A stretch of DNA of 64,000 nucleotides from Aurelia coerulea (lineage: Eukaryota > Cnidaria > Scyphozoa > Semaeostomeae > Ulmaridae): assembly GCA_039566865.1 (NCBI GenBank), contig CM076943.1:37704663-37768662 (forward strand), read 5' to 3'. Positions 1 through 11,228 of the stretch are shown piece by piece. Every line of letters starts with the position of its first letter. Within the stretch, counting starts at the first letter, position 1. The position numbers and the translations under genes were made by a program. The notes beneath the pieces are model-generated. The model did no database searches. It was not told the DNA's origin and saw only the letters and a list, made by a program, of their open reading frames with translations.

Positions 1-226
1 CGACAACTTTTACTTCGCTTCTCGCAATTGAATGTTTGAATGGAAAATGTTTAAACCGGCAGCCATTACTTTGGCCTAGCACGACTTCCCAGTCATTTTC
101 TAGCATTCTTACTCTTTTTTGCGGAAAAGTCTTACCCTACTCTACCCTTTCAGACATCTGAGTCACTAATGTAAATGTGAGGGTCTTGGATCGAAGCGCA
201 GAAGAAAATTTTTTGCAACCAAGCCC
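1..226. other. unassigned left edge
   Basis: No coding region, RNA gene or repeat recognised. Its last bases (218-226, ACCAAGCCC) are the left copy of the 9-bp target-site duplication of the next element. Confidence 0.5.
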
Positions 227-1051
227 TAGACTGGCTACACAATCTCTGTATGCTCCTTAGAACTGATTTGTCGCTAATACAGAGACTTGTTGCCAAACAG
301 TGTCTGAAATCGGAATAACTTGATAGCCTCGTTTTCCTAAGCGCTACATGCGTAAAACGCGGACCACGGAATTAGTATTTTGGTTGTTGTTGCTGCTGTG
401 ATCAGTAATCATCAAAATATGACTCAAGAAAACAACACATTGATACCAAGTTTCATTCATGTGAATTTGAAAGAATTTTTTAGACAGTTTATGACTCTGA
501 CAAAATTGAGCATGGACAGTGAACATAAATTTGAAATTTCAGAGGAGTTCAGAGTGACCAAAGGTAAAGGAATCAAAGATTTGACAAGATTAGGCATTAC
601 ATCATCATTATACATTATCATTAGCAATCAGTTAAGTGGTATCTGAAGTGCAAGGAATTATCAAAGGAACTGTCCTTTATATTTGCTCCAAGTGATGTAG
701 ACAATCTCTCTCCAAGAAAAGTGCCATCTAAATGCATCCTGGTACAAGGTCTGATAATAATGAAGCAGGTATCTTGCTTTAAACAAACCCCTATGGATTA
801 AAGATATCAACATCAATGTGATGAAGTAACAAATACTACTTGTTAAATCACAAGCAAAAAATTCTATCACCCTTTCCTTTCCCTATGTGATCCAAACACG
901 GGGGGGGGGGTTGGATCACATAAGGAACTTCCATAGTAAAAGTACCTGGGGATTTTTAGTCATGTTCACAAAAAACCCTAAAATTTGTTTACTAAAATAT
1001 CTAAAGATTGTTTCATTTGGCAAATCAAGTGCATTCAAACCAAAACAACTG

Positions 1052-2377
1052 CTGAATGGCAAAAGCTCACAATGGGCATCAATATCTGCAGGAGTGCCAC
1101 AAGGCTCAGTATTAGGACCATTGTTTTTTCTAGTGTACATAAATGACCTTGTCGATAATGTTCACTCCGATGCGAGAATGTTTGCGGATGACACATCTCT
1201 TTTTTCTGTTGTAAATGAAGTCAATAGAACTGCAGAGGACTTAAATAGGGACCTTGAGACGGTACGTTTGTGGGCATGGCAATGGAAAATGCAGTTCAAT
1301 GCGGATAAAACTGAAGAAGTTATTTTTTCTTGCAAGAGACGTAAGCCCTCCCATCCTCCCCTGTTTTTGGGATCCAACGAGATAGATACAAAATCCGAGC
1401 ACAAACACCTGGGACTAACTCTTGACTCTAAATTAAATTTTGAAAGCCATATTCGAGAAGCTAGTTTAAAAGCAAGAAGGGGTATCGGTATGATAAAATA
1501 TCTTTCGAAATATGTTTCTAGAAATGTGCTCGATCAGATATATAAGCTCTATGTGAGGCCCCACCTGGATTATGGAGACATCATATATCATAGATATGAT
1601 CCTGAAATGCAATCTGCTTTCACTCAAAGACTGGAGCATATTCAATATTCAGCTGCCCTGGCAGTCACTGGAGCATGGAGAGGTACGAGTAGACAAAGAC
1701 TCTACGAGGAATTAGGTTGGGAAAACTTGTATCAGAGAAGATGGTATCGACGTTTGTGTCATTTTTTCAATGTGAAAAAGTCACAATCCCCTCATTACTT
1801 GTTTGCGGAAATTCCAGATGAACGCGAACTTACCTACAATCTCAGAGCAACACGCGCTTACAACCAAAATTTTGGGCGAACTGTCCGTTTTTCGAATACG
1901 TATTTCCAAAATACTCTTTTTGAATGGAATCTTCTTTGTGATGATATAAAACATTCTGTAAGCATTGCTGAATTCAAACGTAAACTTCTTGCAGCCATAC
2001 GACCATTAGGAAACTCTACTTATAACATTCATGACATTGACGGTGTTAGATCTTTAACAAAACTTCGCTTGAATTTTAGTGCATTAAACGAACATAGATT
2101 CCGGCATAACTTTGACTGTCTAAACCCGATTTGTAGTTGTGGAACTGGAAAAGAGGACAATGAACACTATCTCCTGCACTGCCCAGAGTTTGATTTGATG
2201 CGTGCAGATCTCTTTGGTCATCTCTCAGAAATCCCTGCCCTGGACATTACTGATATGGATACAACAGCCTTGTGCAATCTCCTTTTATATGGCAGTTCAC
2301 ACTTGAATATAATTAGCAATAGAATGATCATGGATGCCACTATATTATACATTAAGACTACTCAACGCTTTAAGTGA
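1052..2377 (+). pseudogene. LINE ORF2 C-terminal half (reverse transcriptase palm/thumb and zinc-like tail)
   Basis: The reading frame is open to the stop at 2375-2377. It begins at LNGKSSQW and continues with the RT motifs AGVPQGSVLGPLFFLVYIND and FADDTSLF (the FADD variant of the YxDD catalytic box). After the thumb comes the C-terminal Cys/His cluster CLNPICSCGTGKEDNEHYLL, typical of non-LTR retrotransposon ORF2 proteins. The endonuclease, fingers and first catalytic Asp region are absent because of 5' truncation, so it cannot be active. An ORF finder extends the frame upstream to 887, but those 55 residues are read from the flanking TIR element and are not part of the LINE protein. Confidence 0.9.
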
Positions 2378-2580
2378 AACTCCAAACAGCAGCTACCCCC
2401 CCCCCCCCATTTTTTATTTTGTTGTATATATTCTTTGTAATGGATTTTTTATTGTAAGTGTCCCTCATAGTGGGAACACGATGACCTTGGGTCTTTTCCC
2501 GCTATGAGGGGCACAGTTGAATGTAAATATTAGAGTTGTAGTTGTTTTAAGTTGATATAAAAAAAAAAAAAAACAAAAAA
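1052..2580 (+). mobile_element. 5'-truncated CR1/L2/Jockey-type LINE inserted in the TIR element
   Basis: The insertion is bounded by a 10-bp direct repeat AAAACAACTG at 1042-1051 and 2581-2590, with an A-rich tail at about 2558-2580. Copy 2 of the host element holds this 10-mer once (reverse complement at 48824-48833), so 48.8 kb is the empty site and the boundaries are base-accurate. The 3' UTR contains a potential stem-loop (CCTCATAGTGGGAA with TTCCCGCTATGAGG, about 2463-2515), a common feature of LINE 3' ends. The copy starts inside the reverse transcriptase domain. Confidence 0.9.
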
Positions 2581-3206
2581 AAAACAACTGTAAGGTGATA
2601 AAGTACAACAGCCCAACATTGCGAAGTAACATGCTTGCAGTTAGATAATATTAGAAATTGAAATACACGAGCCAAATGTAAACGAAAAAATCACTACTAA
2701 CCTGAACTTAGAGTAGGCCTACACCTACACTACACTGCAGTTTTGTACTGACAAATGACACTCACTGCTGTCTTGAAAATGCCTCTCAAGTATTGCAACA
2801 GCATTATTTTGCCATTTCCTGTTAGAGCACAAACAAATATCTCTTCCCAGTGCCCACTTTATCATGCCAAATGGCTGGCTAAATTCCTTCAGCTTCATTT
2901 GCTTCTGGTCGATCAAGCTGCGACGACAGCGCCGGTCGCCATTGCTGCTCCTTGAAAAACTCAGACCAAACAGGCCTCTACTTCAAAGGGAGGTTTTCCA
3001 GTAAAAATAAGTAAAGAGAGGAAAAGTACAAAAAAATTTACTATTGTTTTAGCCGAAATGCTCCAATCAGATTTACAATTCGGTTTTTCGTTCTGAAAAT
3101 TCCGATTTGAGACACTCTCTGGCAACTAGTCCCTCATTGAGCTGGCCATCAGCAACAACAACAACAGCGAAATCGAGGGACTAGTGTAGCTAGTCTAACC
3201 AAGCCC

Positions 3207-3524
3207 TTCAAGCTCTCGAAAAACATGGACAACGCCCTATTTTAAAAATTTTCTGGGGCAGAAAGACATTCCTTTGAAGGTTGCATATTTTATGTACGAG
3301 GATGTGGATATTTACTTCAGCAAATATTTACTGCGACCGTAATTGTTTCATGGACACTATAATCTTCGGATAATGGGTCCGAGTTCAAGGTTACGAGGCT
3401 GCTACGTAGGAGCATCGGCAACTGTGGGAAAGGAGTCATCGCTTATGTTTGGCAAGATAAGAATAACCAGGATGTGATCCCGATATGGTAGTAGATATCT
3501 CTTACCATATGAAATCTGTGGCAA
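3207..3524. other. unassigned spacer
   Basis: Lies between the right target-site duplication of the TIR element and the recognisable start of a LINE fragment. It may be decayed LINE sequence, but no motif could be read. Confidence 0.3.
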
Positions 3525-4350
3525 ACGGAAATGGAAAGACAGTTTATGTTACAAATGCCCGAGGCCATGACAACGGTCACAATTGGAAATTCAAGAATTA
3601 AGGAAAGTGATTATGAAAAGCTGCTAGGTGTGACTTTTGATAAGAAATTAAGTTTCAAAAACATGTTGAAGATTTATATAAAAAGGCTAACCAAAAGCTT
3701 CACGCACTGGCTCGCTTGTCTAATTACATTGATCCTATCAAATCAGAAATTTTAATGAATTCCTTCATCAGGGCACAATTCAATTATTGCCCACTTGTAT
3801 GGATGTTTAATGATAGGTCAACTAATTCAAAATTAAATCGCATTCACGAAAGAGCACTGCGATTGGTATGCAGAGATAGTATATCAGAGCTAGAAAAGTT
3901 GAAGAAAAAATATGTTACCATTCATCAGCACAATCTGCAATTGCTAATGCTTGAAATATTCAAAACAAAAAACAATCTAAATCCAACATTTATGAAAAAC
4001 ATTTTTACTGAGAGAAATATTCACTACAGTTTGAGAAGTGAGAATCATTTGCAGTTGCCGAATATAAAGACAACAACATACGGAATAGAAAATATTCAGT
4101 ACAGAGGTCACCTTTTGTGGTCCTCGTTGCCAAAGGAAATTAAAGATTCCAACACATTATTTGAATTCAAGCGAAAAATAAAATTATGGCATGGAAATAC
4201 TTGCATCTGCAGATTGTGCAAAGTTTTCATTAAAGATTTAGGGTTTTTGTAGGTTTTAAAGTAAAAAATTGTAAATTAAGTTTTAACTTATTTGTTGGCG
4301 TTAATTAGCTTATTAGCTATATATATTTTTTTTTATCTTGCCAACGTAAA
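3525..4350 (+). pseudogene. LINE ORF2 C-terminal fragment (family D), frameshifted
   Basis: Two frames read the same protein. The first, from about 3531, has YEKLLGVTFDKKLSF (RT palm/thumb border). It shifts near 3676 into a second frame with LHALARLSNYIDPIKSEIL, FNYCPLVWMF, IHERALRLVCRD and YSLRSENHLQLPN, ending at 4252. These blocks recur at 35090-35800 and 61125-61680, defining one LINE family. The YxDD region and everything upstream are missing. The 3' UTR has the shared TTGGCGTTAATTAGC-like segment and a T-rich stretch up to about 4350. Dead copy. Confidence 0.8.
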
Positions 4351-4807
4351 AGAAATTGTTAATATGACAGTTAGCTTTGTGATAGAGAGTATTGCTTCTT
4401 CCTTGGGATGTAAACTGTGGCATTGACTCTCAAATGACACTGAACAGTCATTGAATATTTTCATGTTTAAAAAATGCACAAAGGCGTGGAAGGGCGATGA
4501 ATGCAACTGCCGATATCTAAATTCAAAACTCGCCTGTAAATATTATATCATATGTATATGTAGTCAAGAAAAACACATTCGAGTAAACGTTTCGGCGTAA
4601 GCCTTCATCAGTAAAAACTTTCCAAATTAGACGGAGCATACATATAGATCCTGAAATAACAATACAATACAAAACAATAGCCTAAGCGGGATCCTGATTA
4701 ATACAATAAGTCATAAAAGGTGTAAAATAGGGGTGTAGCCAAAGGCAGCATCAGGAAGATCAAAGAAGGCGCAGATTAAAGAGCTGCTAAAGTTGGCGGC
4801 GGTGTAT
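4351..4807. repeat. decayed LINE tail and dispersed-repeat sequence
   Basis: About 4448-4560 can be read as a second, more decayed copy of the family D C-terminus (FKKCTKAWKGDECNCRYL resembles FKRKIKLWHGNTCICRLC of the copy just upstream). About 4575-4615 carries AACGTTTCGGCGTAAGCC, which looks like part of a dispersed repeat. From about 4741 a coding-like stretch begins that is interrupted at 4807. Confidence 0.45.
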
Positions 4808-5896
4808 GGCATGTTGTAAAAACCGGACCCTAAGACCCTAGGACCCCTAAGACCCCTAGGACCATTAAGTACTAAAGATAAAAAGGACCCTTAACACCAG
4901 AGGGTCATCACCACATACAAACAATAGGCCGATGTCATCAAGCTGTAAAATAAGAGATCGTGCTTCGTAAACTTCCTCCCTTCCATCTCAGGAACTTCCG
5001 CTCATACGAACCAATGCCAGGAACCATGCAAAGAGTTCTCAAAATGCTACGACGGGGGTAGCCTGATAACCAGCCCATTGATCTCTATCAAACCCCCTCT
5101 GAAGTCTCCGAAATAAAATGAGTCCCCGATGGCACACACATAAAACACATAGACAGATTCTCGTACACGATTTAGTCGTGTGATAGAACGTAGCAGGGCA
5201 TTATAGGTCTCACGACCTTCCACTCCCTTAATTACTTATATTATTATATTATCATTATGGCTTAATAGGTGCTTGTGCTTAATATGGAGCTTTTACGATT
5301 TGCAAGAGATTTGACCACGTTTAGGGTGTATATTTGCTGTATAAGAAACTGCTCATAAGGAGCTACTGTAGCCACTATCAAAAGCCTACCAGATGCTATA
5401 AGAAGTCAATTCGAAGTGAAGAAACTTGTCAAGTTTTTGGCTATGAGATGAGATGCAGAGTTTCAAACAAAAAGCGTGTAATTCAACCAAATAATACTCA
5501 AAAGTATGTTATTGTTTTTGCATTGCTTTAGCTTGGAGCCGAAGTTCATGGGATGGAAGGGAGGAAGTTTACGAAATGCGATCTCTTGTTTGGCAGCTTG
5601 GTGACACTTGCCTATTGCTACGTATTAACTGTCATATGTTTTATTCCCCCGACGTAGTATTTTGAGAACTCTCTGCATGGTTCCTGGCATTGCCTCGTAT
5701 GAGCGGAAGATCCTGGGATGGAAGGGAGGAAGTTTACGAATCACGATCTCTTGTTTGACAGCTTGATGACATTGGCCTATTGTTTGTGTGCGGTGATGAC
5801 CTTCTGGTGTTCAGGGTCCTATTCATCTTTAGTACTTAATGGTCCTAGGGGTCTTAGGGGTCCTAGGGTCTTAGGGTCCGGTTTTTACAACATGCC
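4808..5896. mobile_element. foldback element with ~250-bp TIRs and 9-bp TSD (Mutator-like)
   Basis: The left arm begins GGCATGTTGTAAAAACCGGA at 4808; its reverse complement ends the right arm at 5896. The arms (about 4808-5059 and 5645-5896) stay alignable throughout, including the CCTAGGACC-rich repeats near each tip. The target site GCGGTGTAT is duplicated at 4799-4807 and 5897-5905. The right arm also has an internal direct repeat: 5535-5620 and 5707-5790 share GGGATGGAAGGGAGGAAGTT and following sequence. No transposase frame is recognisable. Confidence 0.85.
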
Positions 5897-6207
5897 GCGG
5901 TGTATGTCTGGCGGAAGCCAGAAAAAGAAAACGTGTGTACTAAAAAAACAAGCTATAGAAAGATCCAAGAGCGGATTGGCAGAAAAGAGATCCCTAAAAA
6001 ACAGCGTGTGCCAACAAGGGCAGATTTTGTAATACAATAGCATGAGTTGTTTTTGTTGACACCTCAATTCAAAGCGATTAGCGATTGCAGACAAAGGAAA
6101 TTCTCTCAACCAGTAATTCAAAACAAACAAAGCCGTAAATTTCTCGGAAACCCAGGTAGCTAGCTCGCTCGTTGTGCATTCCAGAAATTGTTTTTAAGAG
6201 CAAACAT

Positions 6208-6411
6208 GAGCATATATCGAAAGAAGAAGGATATATCTACACATCTGCCACGGGCATTTTATTTGTTTGGTTCACAAGCCTTTTAGGAGGCGATTCAATT
6301 CTCTTATTTTTTGGGTTTTATCAAAACATTTACTGCTCAGCTTCTGGACCAAAGAAATAAAATGCCCGCGGCAGATGTGTAGATATATCCTTCTTCTTTC
6401 GATATATGCTC
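6208..6411. repeat. internal hairpin beside the left TIR
   Basis: About 6208-6272 (GAGCATATATCGAAAGAAGA and following) is inverted at about 6349-6411. It lies just inside the left TIR of the 3.9-kb element and is absent inside the right TIR, where AACAATTTCTGG meets CCTGGTCCCCTACC directly. The related 601-bp element at 42.4 kb has a comparable hairpin built from similar sequence (GCGAAAGAAGAAGG), so this may be a shorter relative fused to the left end. Confidence 0.7.
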
Positions 6412-7927
6412 ATGTTTGCCTTTAAGGTAGGGGACCAGGCCGACCAGGCGAGAATCATCGTATTTCTGAAAAAAGTCGAAATTTTTTTTTTCTTCTGAAA
6501 CTTCAGTTCAGGTATCCTAAATTTTAAATATCTACGAGAAATGTGTATAAGGGCAGCCTTGAGAGAATAATTCGATTTTTTCTTTGGGTAGGTCAGCATT
6601 AGACAGCCATTTATTGCTAGATTTTGACAAAAACAGCTTCGCTTGTGTCTGATGTTCGTACCCTGCCCGTAATGGTGTCCCCAAAAACCTATATACCATT
6701 CGAAAGCTTTCTCTTTGGTCTTTTCGAAAATGCCACTCTTTTTAGTACTTCGTGTACTATAAGCTGAAATGTGACGCTTTTTATCCCTGTGCAAAACCTA
6801 GCTTCAATCATTCTGGTTACGAGGCTGGTAAATATGCGATCTGATTGGCTGATATCCAAAATAGCGAAATCTCATTGGCTGTTGAGATCAGCTGATGCCG
6901 TTGAGGCGCGTGTAAATATTTCAGTCAGTTTTCTCTTCACTCGTTACAGTTTGCTCGCAAATAGAGTAGCGTCACCCTGGTCTGACCACTAATGGATTCC
7001 GGGTTGTGCAACCGCCTTGCATAATACTTTGAAACCAAAGGGAGCTTGAGCCTAGCTTTTCCAAAAAGCACACGAAAGTTGTTTGCTGATGTCATCTCTT
7101 TGATATTTTTTCGATTTCGCTGCTTTGCGTTGCTCAGAAGAGCTACAATAAAGTTTTGAAGTTGACCTACCTGCAGCGAAGGTGTAAGTACATTCCCTTT
7201 CCCTTTTGATGTTTCCACATACCATGTCTATTTTGTGTCGCTTCTCGGTATATCTTATAGCTAAAACAGAATTGGCTTCAGGACAGTTTCCTCCGACTCT
7301 TCTGGATTCATATCCAACGAAATCTCAAGAATCGCACACAAATTGTCAGACCTACGGCTCATTTTGGAAGAGCACTGTAACTGACATAATGGCGCCCAGG
7401 TGTGTCCACACCGTTAAACGTTAAACCCTTTAGTTATGTAGGCTGTTGATGCATAATGTGCTTTAGAGGTGACTGAGGTCAAGGATAAGAGAGTTAAAAG
7501 CGGGATTGAAATCAACAATATTTTGAAATCATTTTCAATAAAATCAGAATTTGTTTTGTAACTTTCCGGTCTTCTGGGAAATGAAATAATACTGTGGTGA
7601 ACTGGCGAATGGCTTGAAAAGTTTTTGATGTATTAAAACAATCAATTCTGCCGCGGTCTGACCAGGGCGCTACGGCCTAATTTAGGCGTTCAAGACTTTT
7701 CCGTAATTGTGAGGTTCCAGCATGACAAAAAGAAAACGGATGATACAGATCTCACTGTGAGGTTTGTAGCCTGAGTTGAGAAGCCTATTCAAGGTGAGTT
7801 CCTCTCCAAAACTTCTTTGACCTCGCGGAAAATCTTCGTTTTCTGAAGAGTGGACGGACCAGGGCGACACCGCTCTAGTTCTAAATTGCAAAGTATCTTC
7901 ACATATATAACGAAATTGTCTGTCAAC

Positions 7928-8029
7928 ATGGGAAAGACCAAGTTTAATCGCTTCAAAGGTGTTAGAAACGGAAGAAGAAACAAGCCTGTTGCTGTAAAAA
8001 TAGCAGTTGAAGAAGACGACGGAAGCTAG
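7928..8029 (+). CDS. short basic ORF inside the MULE-like element, possibly a captured first exon
   Basis: The 33-codon ATG frame starts MGKTKFNRFKG and ends in an acidic VEEDDGS before TAG. The ATG context (CAACATGG) is good. The very basic N-terminus followed by a short acidic stretch resembles the first residues of some nucleolar or ribosome-assembly proteins (HEATR3/Syo1-like proteins begin similarly), but this is an impression from a few residues. MULE elements are known to carry captured host exons, which is why it is listed. No splice donor fits the end cleanly, and it may be chance. Confidence 0.25.
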   Translation: MGKTKFNRFKGVRNGRRNKPVAVKIAVEEDDGS

Positions 8030-9930
8030 GCTAGGCCCATCGTGATCATAGCTGAATAATCAATAAAGCCCCTTCCACCAGCTCGAAGAATCTTCAATTC
8101 TTTGGATTCAAACTCGAAGGAATGGTTGAGATAACGTAGCAAACTGAGCCAGAGAGTTCAGAAAGGTGTTTATTGATTGTTGACAAGGTCTCCTGCATAA
8201 ATTGCCGTCTTGTTTGTGCTGCCCAGATTGTAAAGATCGATGCCAGGCATGGAATTCCACACATACATTGAAGGTAACACATGGAATTTTGTGCTATGGG
8301 AATGTTTACTGTTCTTATGTGAAACAGTGATCAACCAAGGCTACGTCAGTGAGAGGATGGGTGGTTCCAAGTCAACAAATCAACCCTTTGAAATAAATAC
8401 TAGAGATCAGTTTTTGCATTGGTTAGCAATTAGCATTGGTATGGACATATGGTTGTGGTAACATATGGCAATGAAAGGCTGGTCAACTACAATGAACATG
8501 CCAGACTGCCCAAATAAGTATTCTTATCAAAGAACTAAATAAAAATTGAAACTACCAGCAAAGAAACGTTTGATGAAGTTGCTTTAAGGTCAGTTGATAC
8601 AATACACCAGCAATATGCAGAAATTGGTGCATTTCCTACCACCAGACAACGAGAGCACTCTCAACATTGCTGCGTCATATGCATATGATTGATGGTACTT
8701 GGCAATGAAGAAGCCATTTGCAGAAATGACTGATTTGATGCTGATACTGACATAAAGATATTTATTTATAACCAAACTCTTTGTTTGTGGTTTAAAAATC
8801 AATGTTGACACAAGCCACACGAAAGTGAAGGCGGCAAACGCAGATAGGAGTCTGGGGGCATAAGCGCTGGGAAATTTGTAGGACCACACCCTTTTTGTAC
8901 CCAGGAAATGCCTTTTGACCCTCAGGAAACATCCTTGTTTATCTATCAAACTCTAAATATAACTCCCTAACCCCTTCTAAGACATTTTCTTGATGGAATT
9001 AGAAAACTTAGAAGAGACTGACCTTTGGGTATAAATGGGGGACTTGACCCCCCATCCCCCATGGCTCTGCCACTGATTGAAATGGATTGAAATGGTGCTT
9101 AATTAATGATCAGACAGAAGTTTGACATCTAAGATATTGCTATAGTCTATTGGTGTTGTTGCATTGCACTCCTATTTGCAAAACACATGAAATAATCTGT
9201 TGTTACTTTTTCAAATGGCTTTTTCTCAGTTTTGGTTTCGCACATACTGTAGTAGCTCTTGGAAAGCTAATCTTGATGTTGGCTGGAGGAAAATCATCAT
9301 CCTATACACCATTTTGTAGCTTAGTTTCTGTAGAGTGCAGGGAATAGTACAGATTGCTTTTTTGAGAAACATGATAGCAGAAAGAGAAGTCCAAAGTAAC
9401 AAGATGAAATCAATCACCGACAACTAATTAAAAGTGCAAATTTAGAAAAATTAGTATATACTGCATCAAAATAAACCAATTCCCTGCACAACACAAAGCT
9501 TAAGCTTCAAAATGACACCTTGCACACTTAAATATCTGTTAAAAGTTAGAATATTAAGGATCCAAAAGCGAAGTGACTTTTTTCTTTTGTTTCCTGATTT
9601 CCATGGCAACCAAATGCTATTTTTAGAAACTTTTTATATATTCGTAATCAGCATATAAAGTTTGTGCCACAAGCATAATTTCATGTCTCTGGGGTTTAAA
9701 ATGAAGAAAATAAATTCTCGCCTGGTCCCCTACCTTAAAAACAATTTCTGGAATGCACAACGAGCGAGCTAGCTACCTGGGTTTCAGGGAAACTTTTGCA
9801 GCTTTGTTTGTTTTGAATTACTGGTTGAGAGAATTTCCTTTGTCTGTGATCGCTAATCGCTTTGAATTGAGGTGTCAACAAAAGCAACTCATGCTATTGT
9901 ATTACAAAATCTGCCCTTGTTGCGTGTGTT

Positions 9931-10286
9931 CCTTATGAAAAGCTGAGCGCAAAAATCAAAACAACAAAACAACCAAAATGTAACCAAAAATCAAATCTAT
10001 GTATCAACCTGCCTAGTGTTTAATCCCTTAGGGGCAAAGCAATCCAGCCGATATTGCCAGAAGCTTTCCCGCATCCTATTTCCCCCCGTTAGCCTATCGA
10101 TTATCTTAATACTAATATCCTTCAGAAACCCGTGGTGGCCTTCTCCAGTAAAATGCCTGAAGAATTCCGCTTGGGGTACTGAGGCCCCCGAATTAAACTT
10201 ATGACTGCACGCCTTGTAATTGTTAAACCTAAGCCTAAAAGTCGTGCAGGTGCTAACAAATACACAACATTCGACTAGTCACAATT
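9931..10286. other. unassigned spacer
   Basis: No gene or repeat recognised. The first bases continue the coding-like frame interrupted by the upstream elements for a few codons, to a TGA at about 9942. Confidence 0.4.
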
Positions 10287-10901
10287 ACACGTATTTTTTA
10301 ATAAGAAACTAAGAATTTGGGCCAGTACTGAGAGTTTCTTAAAATTATCAGATTTTGAGTACTTAGAGTTTCTTACGAGTTTCTTAGAGGTTCCATAACA
10401 ATCTTAACATTTCAAAACAATGTTAGGAATTGAGTCCATATAAATAGCTGAGCGTTAACGGCTATGCTGACAAACTGCTGACGGCCCTTTGTTATGGCAT
10501 AATTGTGCTAAAGTCATTAGTATTGGAGATCAAAGACTTCTTAATCCTTGCATTAGGGGGGGGGGATTAAGAAGTCTTTGATCTCCACTACTAATGACTT
10601 TAGCACAATTGTGCGATAACAAAGGGCCGTCAGCAGTTTGTCAGCATAGCGTTAACGCTCAGCTATTTATATGGACTCAATTCCTTTAAGCCTTTCCCAT
10701 ATTTAGACATTACTCAAGTACCCTACGAGTAATATGATACAGGATACAAGTGAAAGTAAAGTAAGAATATGTCAAGGATTTCCTTTATCAAAGTAAATAG
10801 TTTCTTAACTTATATTCTCCCAGTACTGGAGTTTCTTAATTTTTCGGCGATCTGAGAGTTGAGTTTCTTATGAGCAGTTTCTTATAAAAAAAGATACGTG
10901 T
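10287..10901. mobile_element. TIR element with AAGAAACT subterminal repeats
   Basis: The ends are ACACGTATTTTTTAATAAGAAACT-like on the left and the corresponding inverse on the right (10877-10901). Inside are several TTTCTTA / TAAGAAA motifs near both ends, a subterminal pattern shared with 45770-45880 and 63201-63625. No convincing target-site duplication was found. A nearly perfect palindrome is inserted in its middle. Confidence 0.55.
10426..10684. repeat. near-perfect palindrome (foldback MITE)
   Basis: GGAATTGAGTCCATATAAAT at 10426 is mirrored at 10665-10684. The two ~120-bp arms differ at only a few positions and meet around a poly-G run near 10556-10565. It is nested inside the 10287-10901 element. 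The flanking trinucleotides (TTA left, TTT right) do not give a clear duplication, so the superfamily is unknown. Confidence 0.8.
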
Positions 10902-11072
10902 ACATCGCTTATTGTTTTCTTGGACACATTAATACGTTTCATCCTCATATTAAATTTACCATCGAGTCGAGGTAGAAGCTGATCAAAATTTATTATTTTT
11001 TGATGGACTGGTTACATAAAAGCATAAGCAGACTGGCTTTTCTACTGAAAAAAAAAACAGCCACGGGCAATA

Positions 11073-11228
11073 CACGATTACGCTAAAGATGGTGGCGAGG
11101 AACGTCTTACCGAGATGCATTGCGTTCTATTATCGAATTCCTATGGATTCGTTGTAGATTCTTACATCGAATGCAATGCATCTTGGTAAAAAAAGTTCCT
11201 GGCCGCCATTTTTAGTGTAATCGTCTAT
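11073..11228. repeat. short hairpin MITE
   Basis: CGATTACGCTAAAGATGGTG on the left pairs with the diverged inverse ending at 11228; arms are about 60 bp (11073-11134 and 11168-11228) around an AT-rich loop. A related single arm appears inside the piggyBac element at about 14037-14080 (CGCCATCTTTAGCGTAA). Confidence 0.65.

Larger units (their letters stand above)
227..3197. mobile_element. Mutator-like non-autonomous TIR element, copy 1 (contains a LINE)
   Basis: The ends are imperfect inverted repeats: TAGACTGGCTACAC at 227-240 and its near reverse complement at 3184-3197. The exact 9-bp direct repeat ACCAAGCCC flanks the element at 218-226 and 3198-3206. A 9-bp duplication is typical of the Mutator/MULE group, so the class is inferred. 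A second copy without the LINE lies inverted at 48207-49664. Subtracting the LINE insertion (about 1.54 kb) leaves about 1.43 kb, matching the 1.46 kb of the second copy. No transposase is visible, so it is non-autonomous. A G-run at 901-910 is an expanded poly-C in copy 2. Confidence 0.85.
6013..9921. mobile_element. long MULE-like TIR element (3.9 kb, TIRs ~190 bp)
   Basis: The left end starts AACAAGGGCAGATTTTGTAA at 6013; the right end is its reverse complement, finishing at 9921. The TIRs align for about 190 bp (6013-6200 with 9735-9921). Flanks are GCGTGTGCC (6004-6012) and GCGTGTGTT (9922-9930), a 9-bp duplication with two mismatches. The same TIR family bounds the 601-bp element at 42351-42951. 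The interior shows no transposase; one short ATG frame at 7928 and some decayed repeat-like sequence (for example 8870-9085) are all that could be picked out. Confidence 0.8.

Noticed and set aside
887..1051. N-terminal 55 codons of the long ORF ending at 2377
   Set aside because: They are read from the flanking TIR element, which is present without the LINE at 48.8-49.0 kb; not part of the LINE protein.
4575..4620. AACGTTTCGGCGTAAGCC motif as a possible SINE or RNA gene
   Set aside because: No A/B boxes or defined ends were seen, and it occurs once in the window; left as unspecified dispersed repeat.
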